Both the position numbers and the translations under genes were made by a program. The notes beneath the pieces are model-generated. The model searched no databases. It saw nothing but the letters and a program-made list of their open reading frames with translations, and had not been told where the DNA came from. From Benincasa hispida (Eukaryota > Streptophyta > Magnoliopsida > Cucurbitales > Cucurbitaceae), in the NCBI RefSeq assembly GCF_009727055.1, contig NC_052353.1, forward strand, positions 47,888,373 through 47,952,372: a DNA stretch of 64,000 nt, given 5' to 3'. Below are positions 34,976 through 47,863 of this stretch, in pieces; position 1 is the stretch's first letter; each line of letters opens with the position of its first letter.

Positions 34976-36690
34976 GCCATTGATACTAGAGACTTACATC
35001 TCACCTAAACGACCATATGTGACACGACCTCAATCTTGAGTGTTTTGGGAACTCCTACCTTTGAGGGCGGTCCTTTGATTAGTATGGGTAAGAGTGGCCA
35101 GATTGCCAACTCAACATGCCTATCTTTTTGGGGACTCAATCCACAAGATGGAATTCACTTCTTTCGTAAAGTAGGGATAAGTAAAGAGATTGCTCCCTTA
35201 AGTGCTGATTCTGGGGCTTGAATATAGTGGCCACGACTTCTCTTTGGAAGAGAGGACTCAGTCATAGTAGAACTATGAGTTCTGTTCATTAAAGGAATCA
35301 GTGGTACTTAAGAAGTTAGATGTAACTACAGGGGCATAATGGTTATTGGCCGAGCTATACTTACAACCGATCTGTGAAGGGTTGTCGCACTACTGATTGG
35401 TTAAGATAGACAAATAATATATCTGTGGTAAGGAGAGTTCAACTGCCGGTCATTAGTGGAGTGTCTGGCAGTTAACAAATGTTGGATACCATGACTAAAG
35501 AGTTTAGTCAATTATTCACGTACCGTTGGAGCTTCGAGCTATAGGTCCATAAGGTCCTCTTGGTAGCTCAATGGATTCAGTTGAGGATCAATTCTTGGTG
35601 TTGATTTGAAATTTTCAAATTGACAAGAGGTATTTTGATTATATATGATATGATCGAATAATGTATGAGATACATCTAATGGAGGATTAATTTAAACGAT
35701 ATTTACATTAAGTGCCATAGAATAGAAAAAAAGCTATGGTTTATATGTTTCATGAGATGAAATATTAAAACTATAGGTTATAAATATAGTATGGTAAGTT
35801 AGTTATCATTTATATTTGTAATAATATTAATTATTGGATAATTAACTCTTTTTTCTCTAATAACCAATTGAGTGAGAGGTTATTGGTGGTTTCATGGTAA
35901 CTGTGAGATAAAGGAAAATTGTTTTCCTAACTTTAGTAAGAAAAGAAAAGGCAAGGATTTTACAATGTTGAAGTTTTGCAAATTGTGAATTTGAGATTTC
36001 CTCTCTTGGAATATTCTCACGGAAGTTGTCAAGTAAATTGGATTTACTAAGCGACAACTTGGATAAAGGAAAACGATCGTGTAGTGTTTGTAAGCGAAAG
36101 ACACTTAGCTAAGCGATGAGCTAAATGATCACTTAGCTTTTGCTAGACGATCGCTTAGCTTTTGCTAAACGATTGGGCATCGACCTATACAATAGGTTCA
36201 GCCATCTCCCACTTGCTTAATTGTTTGCACAATTGTTATTTCCTCCATCTTCTGCCTTAAACCAAGTCCACACAGAGCCCACCCTCTGGATTTTCACACC
36301 GAGAATGCCAAGGTAGCCTTCTTGGTGGTGTCATATAAACTTCATACCGTCGAGGTTCTGTGGAGGTCATTCGTGCTGTTGGGGTGTTTGTGACCGAGGC
36401 GATCGCTGAGTTCGAGTGCACGGTGTTCGTGCTATGTATCCGTCGCGTTGGACGAGCGTTCGAGGTTGCTGTGTTTAAGCGTTCGTGATCAAAGAGCTTG
36501 GCAATGAGTCTACAAATGTGTGTCTCGTTTCTTCTTGATTATTTGTATTATCATGCTGTAATTTCTGTAATGAATGCATAATCGTATGTTTCTGTTATGA
36601 CTGTAATTTGTAAAGTTCATATATGATTGTAATTTGGAATGATCTTTCCACTGCTCATGGAAATCCTTGTGTTCGATTTCCTTTAAATAC

Positions 36691-39235
36691 ACCCTTATAA
36701 CTCTTCTCAACGAGTTGCAGACCTACCAATATTTACTGAAAAGTAAGGAGATGAAGAAGGTGGAGGCAAATGTTGTATCATCTTCAAGGACGTTCCATAG
36801 AGGTTCGACCTCAGGGACGAAGTCTCCACCTTCTATTTCTAACTCTGCAAAGGGGAAGAAGAAGAAGGGTGGTAAGGGAAAAGGGAAGCCGCCTGCTAAC
36901 CCGCCACCTGTCGCCCCAAGAAGGCGTCCGTCACCGGTTGAAAAGGGAAAATGTTTCCACTAGAAGAAGAACTGTCCTTGCTAGCTAAAGGAAAGGAAGG
37001 CTGCTAAGGCTAAGGCCAAGGCAGATAAAGGTAAATATGATTTACTTGTACTTGAGACTTGTTTAGTGGAGAATGATGATTCTGCCTAAATAATTGATTC
37101 GGGCGCCACTAATCACGTTTGTTCTTCTTTTCAGGGGATTAGATCCTAGCCACAGCTGGAGACTGTTGAGATGACGATGTGAGTAGGCACCAGGCACGTC
37201 GTCTTAGTTGTGGCAGTGGGAGAGATCCAATTAACTTTATAGAATAGGTTTCTTGTTTTAAATGAAGTATATATTGTTCCTGAACTTAAAAGGAACCTTA
37301 TTTCTATAAAGTGCTTGTTGTAATGTAAATACACTATTTTGTTTAATGTGGATAAAGCGTTTATTCATAAAGATGGTATTAATATTTGTACAGCATATCT
37401 AGAAAGTAACTTGTATGTGCTAAGGTCGTTAGCCATAAGTTCCCTCCATAACACAAAGTTGTTTAAAACTTTCGTAACTCAATCTAAACGTCAACGAATT
37501 TCTCCGAAAGAAAATGCCCAACTTTGGCACCTTCGATTAGGGCACATCAATCTCAATAAGATTGATATATTGGTGAATAATGGGCTTCTAAGTGAGTTAG
37601 AAGAAAATTCGTTACCGGTATGCAAATTTTGCCTTGAGGGTAAGATGACTAAAAGACCTTTTACTGGAAAAGGTTATCGAGCCAAAGAGCCTCTTGAGTT
37701 AGTACATTCTGACCTTTGTGGTCCTATGAATGTTTGAGTTCGAGGTGGCTATGAGTATTTTATCAGTTTTACTGATAATTACTCTAGGTATGGGTATGTT
37801 TATTTTATGCAACGAAAGTCTAAATCCTTTGAAAAGTTGTAAGAGTTCAAGGCTAAAGTTGAAAACGCATTGGATAGACAGATTAAAACATTTCGATCAG
37901 ATTGAGTTTGAGAGTTTTTGGACTCGGCATTTTAGGACTATTTTATTGAACATGGAATCGTTTCCCAACTCTTAGTACCGGGTACACCTCAGTAGAATGG
38001 TGTAGCGGAGAGGAGAAATAGAACCTTGTTGGACATAGTTCGTTTGATAAGGAGTTACGCTTCCTTACCAGACTCATTTTGGGGTTTTGCAATGGAGACT
38101 GTGGCATACATACTCAATCGTGTTCCTTCCAAGAGTGTTGCGAGAACACCTCTGGAGTTGTGGAACGGGCGTAAATCTAGTTTACATCACTTTCGTATTT
38201 GGGGTCCCTGCACATGTGCTTGAGGCAAATCCCAAGAAGTTGGAACCACGGTCGAGGTTATGCCTCTTTGTAGGCTACCCTAAAGGTACACGAGGGGGTT
38301 ATTTTTATGATCTGTCAAAAAATAGGGTGTTCGTTTCCACGAACGTGCTTTCTTGGAGGAGGATCATATTAGGGAGCACAGTCCACGTAGTAAATTCGTG
38401 TTGTTTGAGCTTTCCAATGAAACTATTGAAACTTCAACAAGAGTTGTTGAAGAGTCTGTTTCATCAGCAAGTGTTGTTTATGGTAGTTCATTTAGTAGGT
38501 CGGTTCCACCTCAAGAGTTGAGGGAACCTCGACGCAGTGGGAGGGTTGCGAACCCGCCCGTTTGCTATCTAGGTTTCACGAAAATCCTTGCTATGGTAGC
38601 AGATGGCGACGTTGAGAATCCAGTGTCTTATCAGAAGGAAATACAGGATGTAGACCAGAATGAATGGGTCAAGGCCATGGATCTCGAGATGGAGCCGATG
38701 TACTTCAACTTAGTATGGGATCTTGTAGATCAGCCTGATGGGGTAAGACCTATAGGTTATAAATGGATCTACAAGCGTAAACAGGGTACTGATGGGAAAA
38801 TGCAAACCTTCAAGGTTTGACTTGTGGCAAAGGGTTATACCCAGGTAGAGGGAGTTGACTATGAGGAGACTTTCTCACCTGTTACCATGTTAAACTTGAA
38901 TTGCATCTTGTCTATTGCAGCTTATTTTAATTATGAGATCTGGCAAAATGGATGTCAAGAGGCCTTTCTGAATGGCAATCTTGAGGAGATCATTTACATG
39001 GTGCTACACGAGGGATTCATAGCTCAAGGTCAAAAGCAAAAGGTTTGCAAGCTTAATCGGTCTAATTATGGGTTGAAACAGGCGCCTAGATCTTGGAACA
39101 TACGGTGTGATACTGCAATCAAGTCATATGGCTTTGACCAGAACGTTGATGAACCTTGTGTCTACAAGAACGTTGATGAACCTTGTGTCTACAAGAAGAT
39201 TATCGAGAGACTCTCACAACTAGAGCTAGTGTAGT
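36691..39235 (+). pseudogene. Copia element B: gag end, protease, integrase and partial RT
   Basis: Directly after the target duplication of element A, the plus strand reads the end of a copia gag (LLNELQTYQYLLKS) and a Lys/Gly/Pro-rich linker, then IIDSGATNHVCSSF (protease, active-site DSGA intact), WHLRLGHINLNKI (pre-integrase), HSDLCGPMNV and the rest of integrase, and RT from 38640 with GYKWIYKRKQG and YTQVEGVDYEETFSPV. The text stops inside the RT palm near 39235, after SYGFDQNVDEPCVYK, and runs into a purine-rich repeat. Sequence is close to element A, so the two belong to related lineages. Stops occur near 36963, 37090, 37150, 37737 and 38820. The gag start and LTRs are missing. Confidence 0.82.
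39143..39196 (+). repeat. 27-bp perfect tandem duplication in the RT of element B
   Basis: The unit begins AACGTTGATGAACC and encodes NVDEPCVYK, present twice in frame. A single copy is found at the same place in element A (33208-33234), so it arose in element B or is a local assembly slip. Confidence 0.85.
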
Positions 39236-39249
39236 GTGGTTTTTCGTTG

Positions 39250-39500
39250 AAGTTGGTCGTGATGAAAATGAAGAAGACGAAAAAAGAAAAAAAAAAAGGA
39301 AAAAGGAAAAAAATAGTTTCGCCAAAGTTGCTCATCGAAGAAGAAGAAGAAGAAAAGAAGAAAAGAGATAGATGAAAAAAAAAAAAAAGAAGAAGAAGAA
39401 GTTATTCATCCAAGAAGGAGAGGAAGAAGAAAAGAAGAAGAAACAATCACTCGATGGAGAAGAAGCGGGAGAAAAAGAAAAGAAAAGAATTTGAAGGAAC
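39250..39500 (+). repeat. Purine-rich AAG/GAA low-complexity tract
   Basis: Almost all purine on the plus strand, with GAAGAAGAAGAA runs and homopolymer A of 9-12 bases. The frames at 39183-39371 (plus) and 39332-39553 (minus) are products of this composition and not genes. Confidence 0.8.
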
Positions 39501-39937
39501 GGTAAATTGATTATTTCACACATGCAAAATATCGGCAAAAGGTCAATTAGCAATAGTTTTTTAAAAAATTGAACATTTATAATTTTAGGCCTCCCAAATG
39601 AGTTGACGGTGTAATTTTCTCTAATATCTTTAGTTTTAAGTTTTTAACTTTCAAGATCCTATAATAAAATGAAAAATATTTAGGTGCATCTCGAGTAACA
39701 CTACTTTTGTATATTTCACTAAATTGTCCAATCAAAATTTGTCAAGTGACAAATTCTTTTTATGAATTATTTGAGTATTTTACATGAGTAAAAAGAAGGG
39801 ATGCATAGATATTGATACATCTTGATAAGCATTAAATATTGCCTTAATAAAATTAAACTTACTAACAAAAGAAATAATAATAAAAGAAAAAAATGTAATT
39901 GACAGTTGACATCAATAAAATATATTTACATAGAATT

Positions 39938-39981
<44 letters not shown>

Positions 39982-40581
39982 GTATTTATAATTTAGAAAT
40001 AATGAGACAGATAATGTAATAACAAGAAGAGAAAAACACTGGAAAAGTACATCACATCAGACATTGAAGTACCAAATACCCATCCCTGACACAACCAAAA
40101 CACTCCCTCTCCCCTTTTGTACATCCCAATGCAAACCCTAATTTTCTAATAACCCCCTCAACCCCTCCAATCACAATCTCCCTTTTTTCCCAAAAACACC
40201 CATTAATAAACAATAATTACCACAAACCCCCTTCAAACCCTAATATTAAATTAGTTCCCTCATCTCTCTCTTCTTTACCCAACAATGCTGCACATGTATC
40301 TTCTCTGCAACTCAATCATGTAAGGGCTTTTGAAAGTGGTCCCTTTCCCTTCATAAAAGGCAAAGCATATCACATGGCTGACCACATTTAATCATTATAT
40401 ATGATTTTTTTTTTCCTACACAAACCCCTCATTTTCTTCTCTTCTTTCCTCTTTGCCACAAAAGAAATATTTTTTTGTCATTCTTTCACCGATGATTCAG
40501 TTGCGCTAAATTTTTTTCCCAATCCTTTATTCAAGTTCCATATGGCTGAAATGAATAATGTGTGTAGTAATGAGTTTGAAC
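39501..40581 (-). other. Intergenic region and likely bZIP 3' UTR
   Basis: AT-rich DNA with the T tract at 39941. Positions 40060-40580 become pyrimidine-rich on the plus strand and probably include the 3' UTR and polyadenylation area of the minus-strand bZIP gene, whose stop is at 40582. No further gene is seen. Confidence 0.5.
39941..39980. repeat. 40-base T homopolymer
   Basis: An uninterrupted run of 40 T followed by GGTATTTATAATTTAG. On the minus strand it would be a poly(A) tail. No SINE or processed gene body is recognised on its right side before the bZIP 3' region. The length may be unreliable. Confidence 0.7.
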
Positions 40582-43500
40582 CTAAACTGCGACGTTTGGA
40601 ACTTGATCGTTTTGATCTACGTTAGGATGTTTGGTATCGGTGGCGATGGCAGTGACGGGTTGGGACGGAGTAATTGCTGGTGATGGTGCTGCATTATTTT
40701 CCATCTTCTTCATGTTTTGTTGGTGATATACTTGTCGTAGTCTCTCTATCTCCCTTTTTAATGCCTCTTGATGAGCTGCATGCATCCATGCAAAAGTAAG
40801 AAATAATTAATTACAGTCATGTAATGGTAAAAATTTAAGAAAAAAAAATTATGGGTTAATATTATGATTATTTATTGGTTGTCTTTTTTGTAGAATTGAC
40901 TATAAATCATGCATGCAATTTCGTGAAAAAACAGGTAGTGCTACAGTTGCCTGCCAGCCAAGGAATTTTATAATTCAAAACAGTGATACACTTCTCTCTT
41001 TCCTTATAGTGTCTGCCACGTTCTTCTTCTATTTCACTATCTCTCCTCGAGTCAATGGACAATTATTACTATGACCCATTCTACTATAGTAATGTGGACT
41101 ACTTTCATTTATAATTTTGACACATCCTTTAAATATTTTGTAACTCTCACGTTATTCTTAAATGTTATTATCTTTATGAACAAATAATCAAAATGAACTT
41201 TTTTCTCTCCAACCAAAGTAGAGTACTAGAGAAATTTTTCTCATGCCATTATTCATATAGTTTTAATTTAGAAAAAATTTCTAGACTCATAGTAAAAGAA
41301 AAGACAAAGATAAGAAAAGAAAATCTTGTCATATGAAAAAATGTAGTTGAGTTATTGAATTATATAGAACAAATGGGTGATATTAAAAAAACATAAGAGT
41401 ATTTTTCACTTTAGAATGAGACAATGGTATACAATTTTTAGTCAATAATTCTTGTTAACATTTTTGTTTTATTTTGAAATTTAATTAATTATAATTCTTT
41501 TAACGATTTTAAATTTATTATCATAATTAAATATAAAGACGAAAAGTGAGTATTTAGTGGAAAATCAAGATTAAAAGTATAAATTTTGGAATACAGGAAT
41601 CAAATTGAAGCAAAACTCAAATGTAAAATTGTAGCATTTTGAAACTTAGAAACCAAACACAAAACTTATATTTTGAAACTAGAGATTAAATAGAATTTAG
41701 ATCCAAAATCTAGGACCAAAAATATAATTTTCTCTTAAAAAAAATGTAAAATGTCCTATATAAGGAATATATTATTTACCCTCAATTTTTGTCATTAAGT
41801 TCAACCATGTGGGAGTGGGCCAAACATGAGGGCATTTCACCTATATATAAAAATATTTACTCATTTGTTTGAAATTGAAGGCACAAATCTATATCCTCAT
41901 ATTTGTTTATTTTAAAAAAGTTAAATTATCGTATTACTACTGATCTTTGAAGTACGTTTGAATTATACCTAGAATTAAAAGGTTAATTTTCTTATCTTTG
42001 AATTTTAGATTTTTTTTTTTAAGAAAAAGACCTTTAAATTTTAAAATTGTACTAAAAAATATCTTTCCAATAAAAAAACAAAAAGAATGTAAAATTGACA
42101 TGACAACTAATGTATAAGAACTAAAGAATATACATGACATTATTTATAACTATTTAAAACAATAAAACTATTATTACTATTTATTTTATCTCAAAATATA
42201 CTGCTAAAATCATTTACATAAATAATTTTCACATCAATTTATATGATTGATGTTGAATGATATTACATGGTTTCTAATTTTCAATTTACATCTTATTTCA
42301 TAAAAATAAGAGTTGTTTTTAAATATAGGAAAATAACAAAGAAATTTACAAATATAACAAAAATTTGATAGACTACTATGTCTATTTATCTATGTCATGA
42401 TATTACAAAGATATAGTATATCGTCATCTATGGCAGATTGATGGTGATATTTTACCATTCTTTATAAATATTTTTAGTTTTTTTTTTATCATTTAAAATA
42501 ATTTTCCTAAAAAAATAATAATTTCAAAATTTGAACTCTAAGACATAATTGAGAAATTCCAAAACAAATTCTTTCCTTAATTGGTATGGCTACTATTTAA
42601 GTTGGCCTTGTAATAAAGAAAATAATTTCTATCATAATGAAAAATTTCCATACTTTCCCTCCTCTATGTTTCCCATTATATGAATGACCCAATTGTCGTT
42701 TGATTTTCCTTTTTTCAATTTTACAAAGTCGGATTATGGTTTGATACTTTGATTACGAGATAATTAAGGGGGTAATATATAATTAATTAAGAAGATAATG
42801 GAATGATTAATTGCGTACCATCTTTAAAAATCTTGTCCTGTGCAAGGGCCGCGATTCTTTGCTTCAGAGCACTGTTGTCGACGTTAAGAAGCAATCTCTG
42901 GTGGTCCAAAAACGCCACTCGCGGCGACAACACCGATACTTCGGCCTTCATATTTTGAAATTTATATTTATCAATCAAATTAATCATGATTATGATGAGA
43001 TAATTTGAGATTATAAATTGTTCATTATTAATTAAGAAATGATTTTTGCAATGTACCTGTAACGATGTAACGCTTCGTTCAAGTTCTGATATGTATTGAA
43101 GCTTCCTTACTCGTGATCTTTGTGCCGATTGCCGATTTGCCAGAATTCTATATCGAGAAATGAAAAAAAAAAAATCACAACCCCATTTGAAATTTCTTAG
43201 ATTTATTTAGACCCAGATGGATTTTTTGATGAAATTTTGAGTTTTCACCTTTTAACTCTTTTGGGGTCTGTTATCCGATCAGTAGAAGCCGCCGTCGCCG
43301 CCGTCGCCGTGGAATTGGATTGTGTTTGATTTTTCGATTGCTGTTGGCTCCCTACTTCGTCTGATTCATTTTTGTTCTGATTTAGCTTCTCGTCGTTCTG
43401 TGCATCTTTCTCATGGTTAATACTGTTATGATCGGACGGCGTGGAGGGGTTCGACGACGACAAGGTGGGTGCGACGGCCGTGGAGATTTCATCATTGAAC

Positions 43501-43829
43501 ATAGACAAGAATTGCTCGTCATCGAATCTATCAAATTCATTCCTATCACCGGATCCCGGCGGCGGCGGAGGCGGTGCAGCGGAGGCCCGGCAATCTTCCT
43601 CCAGCATTGGCATTTCAAGGAATGTGATGGAATCACTAACGGAACGCCGGTGCGATCCACGTCTAGCGGAAGAGAAATCGAGAAATTCATCAACCCAAGA
43701 AGGATTCTGGTGAGTAACCGCGGGCGTAGTGGTGGTGGGTGGAAAGGTTTCCATTGAAAGGGTTTTCTGACGGGAAAATTCCGGCCAATTAGACGTCATA
43801 TTTGGGATTTTGGGCGGCAACTGTGCCAT
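40582..43829 (-). CDS. BZIP61: Group-E bZIP transcription factor (bZIP34/bZIP61-like)
   Basis: Four exons on the minus strand: 43829-43249, 43147-43057, 42945-42819 and 40775-40582, all with GT-AG introns, giving 993 bp and 330 residues. The start MAQLPPKIPNMTSNWPEF is the conserved N-terminus of Arabidopsis bZIP34 and bZIP61. Residues 43-72 hold NPSWVDEFLDFSSARRGSHR, also conserved. The basic region is residues 188-209 (DPKRVKRILANRQSAQRSRV), with the invariant N and R, followed by the zipper LQYISELERSVTSLQ and VAFLDHQRLLLN to about 290. A proline at residue 232 (VLSPRV) lies in the zipper; in the Arabidopsis proteins such a proline is reported to block homodimers and favour partners of group I. 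Nuclear DNA-binding regulator; Arabidopsis bZIP34 acts in pollen wall and lipid metabolism. Intron 3 is 2 kb and holds a repeat remnant. bZIP34 and bZIP61 cannot be told apart here. Confidence 0.95.
41541..41745. repeat. Remnant of a dispersed AT-rich repeat in bZIP intron 3
   Basis: Text such as GTGAGTATTTAGTGGAAAAT and GAAACTAGAGATTAAAT resembles one arm of the inverted-repeat element at 48236-48765. This suggests a common low-GC repeat family. Only one arm is visible. Confidence 0.45.
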
Positions 43830-44983
43830 AGCACAGCCAAAACCTCAAAAAGAAGAATGAATGAGGAACTTCAAAACAGGGGAAAATGAGAAAAAATTGA
43901 ACAGAGGATTTGAAAGTGAGGATATGCTATAAGGAAATAAAATCAGGAGAGAGAGAGAATTAAATCCTTTATGAATCTTTTTAGCAATCTGAATGAAATG
44001 TGGTAAGAGAAGTGGGGTCACATGGGGAAGGAGATTGGACAGCCAATGGCCAGCTGGGGAGATGGGAATTAGGGAAATTAGAGGGGAAAAGGTAGAGATT
44101 AGAGAAGAGAAAATTGGGAATAAGGGGAAGTTGAGGTTCAACGGTATAACTGGAAACTCGCTCTCTACTTTTCTTTTTAAAACTCAATAAACAGTCCCAC
44201 CAATCAGCCACCCACGTGCTATTATCACCATCTATTTACAGGGTATCCCTACAAAATATACAAAAATAAATACCCCTTTAATTTTCACCATTAACTAATT
44301 CCCTCCCACAAACGGACATTCCCTTCCTTTCTCGAAATATCAAGCTTTTGTGTCAATTGATGATTTCATATGTATCAAAGTAGATTGTTTAAGAAGTTAT
44401 ATATTCAGACCTCCGCAATGTTATTTGAGATCAATTGATTATTTAACATTTTTGTTTCGTAATAATCATTAGATGTGGATTCTAAAATCTATATTAGATT
44501 AACATTTTCGTTTCTGATTTCTAATTGTTTTGGAACCGATTGATCTGATTAAAGAGGGGAATCTTTAGAGGGTGAAATGTAATGATGATGATTAAATTTG
44601 GATTGAAGGGGGGTTGATAAAAGAAAGCAAAGCCATGTGGGTGCAGGCTTTTTGATGGAGATGAGGGGATGTTTAGTCCAAGAAGATGCTGTGAGATTGG
44701 AAGGTTATTAGTGGGAAAATGAACAGAAGGAAAATGGTGGGATTTGTGTAGTAAGAGAATTAGGGTTTAAAAGGATAATGTTTGTGTCACAAACCCATGT
44801 GAATCGTTTGCACGCTTTTAGCTTTCTTATGCTTTGTCCCCAGACCACTCCCACATGTAGGGTATATGCCCTTTTATCTCTCTTCCTCTTGGTTTTCTTA
44901 ATTCTAACTCATTCATATGCCACTAATTATCATATACACTCTTGCTTTCTTTACAATTTCAAGTGCCTGCCAGCCACTTTCAA

Positions 44984-45022
<39 letters not shown>

Positions 45023-45621
45023 TCCTCAAGTGAGATAAAAATAAATAAATAAAATACAACAAAAATGGAATATGTCAAAAGCTGACACATTTTTGCACTC
45101 AGCCTATGTTACATTACATGAATTTTTGATTGGGTAAAGATGAATTTGAGGTTGGAAATGAAAGCCAGTGGCCCTTTTTGAAGAACTTGCTATCTCTTTC
45201 ACATACCCCAGATTTTACTTTTACACAACCTTCATTTGGTTATTGAAAGTCATACAAGACAAACATTGTAACAAAATTGTTGAGTAGCTAATCCTCTGTG
45301 TTATTCTGCTGTTGTGATCTTTATATATATATATATAAACTAAAGCTAAGCCCCAGGCAACTAATGGATCATGGTTTGTTAAGGCTGTTAAGATAGGCAT
45401 GGCTCTGCAAAGAAGGGTGAAGGTAGCAGGAGTTCTTTATCCCATGTGTCAAGCTTTGTGAGCACCTGAAAGAAACGACATCATGAAATCGTGCTGATAA
45501 GAGAGACATTGTACACTAAACAATAAAGACTAACAGAATAGACTAGAGAAAATATTATATGCAGTGGGAGACGTACGTATTTGGATAATAGCGGAGAAGA
45601 ATGACGATTGCCATGCTGGCT
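43830..45621 (-). promoter_or_regulatory. Upstream region of the bZIP gene, intergenic
   Basis: 1.8 kb between the bZIP start and the stop of the next minus-strand gene. Positions 43850-44250 likely hold the bZIP 5' UTR and promoter, and include purine-rich GAGAGAGAGA at 43949. A (CT)17 microsatellite is at 44987-45020. No other reading frame is convincing; 43845-44141, 43981-44211 and 44778-45038 have biased, non-conserved text. Confidence 0.45.
44987..45020. repeat. (CT)17 microsatellite
   Basis: Perfect CT dinucleotide run of about 34 bp, followed by ATTCCTCAAG. Usable only as a polymorphic marker; GAGA-type tracts can also be promoter elements in plants. Confidence 0.9.
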
Positions 45622-47863
45622 TCAACGGTGTCGTCTTCTCTTAGATTTCACACGACAACGGTTTGCCCAAATGAGGATTGCAAAACTTGTTAGGGCTACC
45701 TGTAGGATTATTACTAGCTTCAAACCTGAAATTGCCAGTTACAACAATCAGTTGAGTATTGTTTATCTGTTTTGTAAGTCGTAATTGTTGAGGCAAAAAT
45801 CCTACCAATTAGCTTTTGGAAGATGTCCTCCTCGGTGATTTCTTCCTGAACTTTTCTGTTGACTATTATATCAACATCTCGAGTAGTTGAAATATCATTG
45901 TTGCTCTTGTACACTATATTTCCCCCCATGACACATGTGTTCGGGCAAAAGATATTACCATCGTATTCATCACTTCCATCACAGCAATCTACAAACATAT
46001 ATTGAACAGGGAACTAGAATTTAATTTCAAAGATGCAATGAAAACCCCAAGTTTGTCAAATTAAATGTGGATTCAACATACGTAAAAAAGAGAGAGAAAA
46101 AAAAAGAAAAAAAAAGTCATATAAACTTTATACATGGCCCAAAATCGTAAGAATTATTTCGAGAGTTATGGAATATGCTGATTTTGTCGAGTTTCAACCA
46201 CTATTTGAAGATTTAAACCAGAATAGAGACCTTACATTGTCTTAGCATAAAGCAGGAAGAACAAATAATCAGGAAAACTAGTGCATGACTCATAAGACTG
46301 TGTTCTACTCATTGCATTACACCCACCATATAGAAAGGTTGTTCGTAAAATCTACATCAACAAATTTATGGTGTTTCAATCGATACATTTTCTTCTTTAG
46401 ATCAAAATTCAATTGATGCATAAAAGAAAAAGAAGGAAAACAAAAGATTTGTCAGACAGTTACCACAAATACGATCGTTGACACGGGAAGAAAATATGAA
46501 TCGTGGTGTGCTTCCCATATTCCGACAATAGAATTTCCCTCTTGCACAGGCAGAAGTACCTACAGATATAAATGCAAAGATCAAAGGTCAAATCCATGGG
46601 CCAGCAGCAGCATAGCACAGAAAAAAACCTGCCTCATCCTTGCACCGTGTTAGAGTGTGTGAGCTGTTCTTGGGCTATTTGGGAAGGTTTATTTTCCTTT
46701 TATTTACATGATCAATTGCCCATACCAGAAATTGGATTTATTGCTTATAGTCCAGTATCATTCTGATGCAGAACTTATCTTATAAGTAATTGTCGGACAC
46801 TCAAAATTTTCTACCTTTCACAAATAGCACCCTTTTTAGGCAATTGTTTTAATGGTTCATCGGGTGCAGCTTTGGATACTGAGACCAAAACAGAATTTAA
46901 CTTCTTTTAATGACACATCCAAACTATCGATTTTTTTTAGTATTTTTTTTGGTGGAATCCCAACCAGAATGAAGACTGGGACTGACTGTTATTATGTATG
47001 TCTTCCCAAATCTTATATAAACTTTTCCAAATATTATGAATGTAATCTTATCCGTGAGGAGGGAATAAGATTTTGGAAGCTTACAAAGAATAATAGTCCT
47101 TCTTGGTCTTCGTCTGGGCCGGGATTTAAAAAAAAAATGGTTGTTTGGATGTGCCAATTAAAGAAGTTAAATTTTTGTTTTGGTTTCGGCATGATCCAGA
47201 CCGACACCAACATGAGCCGTTAAAAAGATTAGCCAAAAAATGTGTTATTTAGGAAAGGTAGAAAACTTCTAGTGCTATTTCTTACAAATTTTCCTATCCT
47301 ATCCTACATTCTAATGATACAGGACAAAATAGATACGGTATCAACATTCCAATTCTGAACGTGTTGGTGAAAATTCAGAAAGAAAAACAAGTCATGTTCT
47401 AGGATAAACATGGTAAGTCTTTTTCAATAGATAACACAATAGAACATTAAACTTTGCCATGTCCCCATTTAAGACAGATTATAATGGCTAGTAATTGTTG
47501 CCTTAGTTCAATACATAATTTCACAGCCATTTCAATTTAAGGTTCAACTTATATTACAGTAAGAACTAAGAATGCACCAGGCTCATCAGTTCCATCAACG
47601 CAGTCACAGAAATCATCGTTGAGACGATCAATAGTGAAAGATTTAGAACCATCCTTGCATTTTATGACCTCCGAGTAATAATACTTCTCATCTGCAATCG
47701 AATACACATTTTAATTCAGGAAAGTCACCGGATTTAACATCAATTCACAACATGGGTACACCCCAAAAGGGGCAATTAGCTAGAGGAAGGGCGAAATGGG
47801 GCTAGAAATTCCATTCTTGAGCTTCGCAAAATCAGATCAAGGGGGAGCATTAAGCACAGAATC

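Larger units (their letters stand above)
25951..36685 (+). mobile_element. Copia element A, complete but inactivated
   Basis: The element has 5' LTR 25951-28081, primer site 28083, a very long leader to about 30690, gag-pol 30690-34254, polypurine tract AAGTGGGAGAT before 34361, and 3' LTR 34361-36685. AATAC precedes it (25946-25950) and follows it (36686-36690), a perfect 5-bp target duplication, so the boundaries are firm. The 3' LTR ends TTTA where the 5' LTR ends TTCA. It separates element C on the left (minus strand) from element B on the right (plus strand). Numerous stops inactivate pol. The 3' LTR contains 215 bp of assembly debris. Confidence 0.88.
34361..36685 (+). repeat. 3' LTR of element A, carrying assembly debris
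   Basis: It begins TGTTGGGATT after the polypurine tract and ends before AATAC. It is 2325 bp as written, against 2131 for the 5' LTR. The 34761-34975 block accounts for 215 of these bases, and without it the two LTRs would be nearly equal in length (about 2110 and 2131). ACGATCG-type motifs lie at 36070-36240. Confidence 0.85.

Noticed and set aside
34801..35004. 67-residue minus-strand frame with SYTHLDVYKRQ
   Set aside because: It reads across a mate-pair adapter; this peptide is a known artefact of adapter translation.
39183..39553. Lys/Arg-rich and Phe/Ser-rich small proteins
   Set aside because: Translations of the AAG low-complexity tract.
43413..43757. Plus-strand frames over the bZIP first exon
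   Set aside because: Antisense to a conserved exon; arginine/glycine-rich text results from complementing proline and serine codons.
46852..47223. 123-residue plus-strand frame
   Set aside because: Lies in intron 2 of the PRKCSH-like gene on the opposite strand, lacks an ATG at its given start, and has no recognisable domain.
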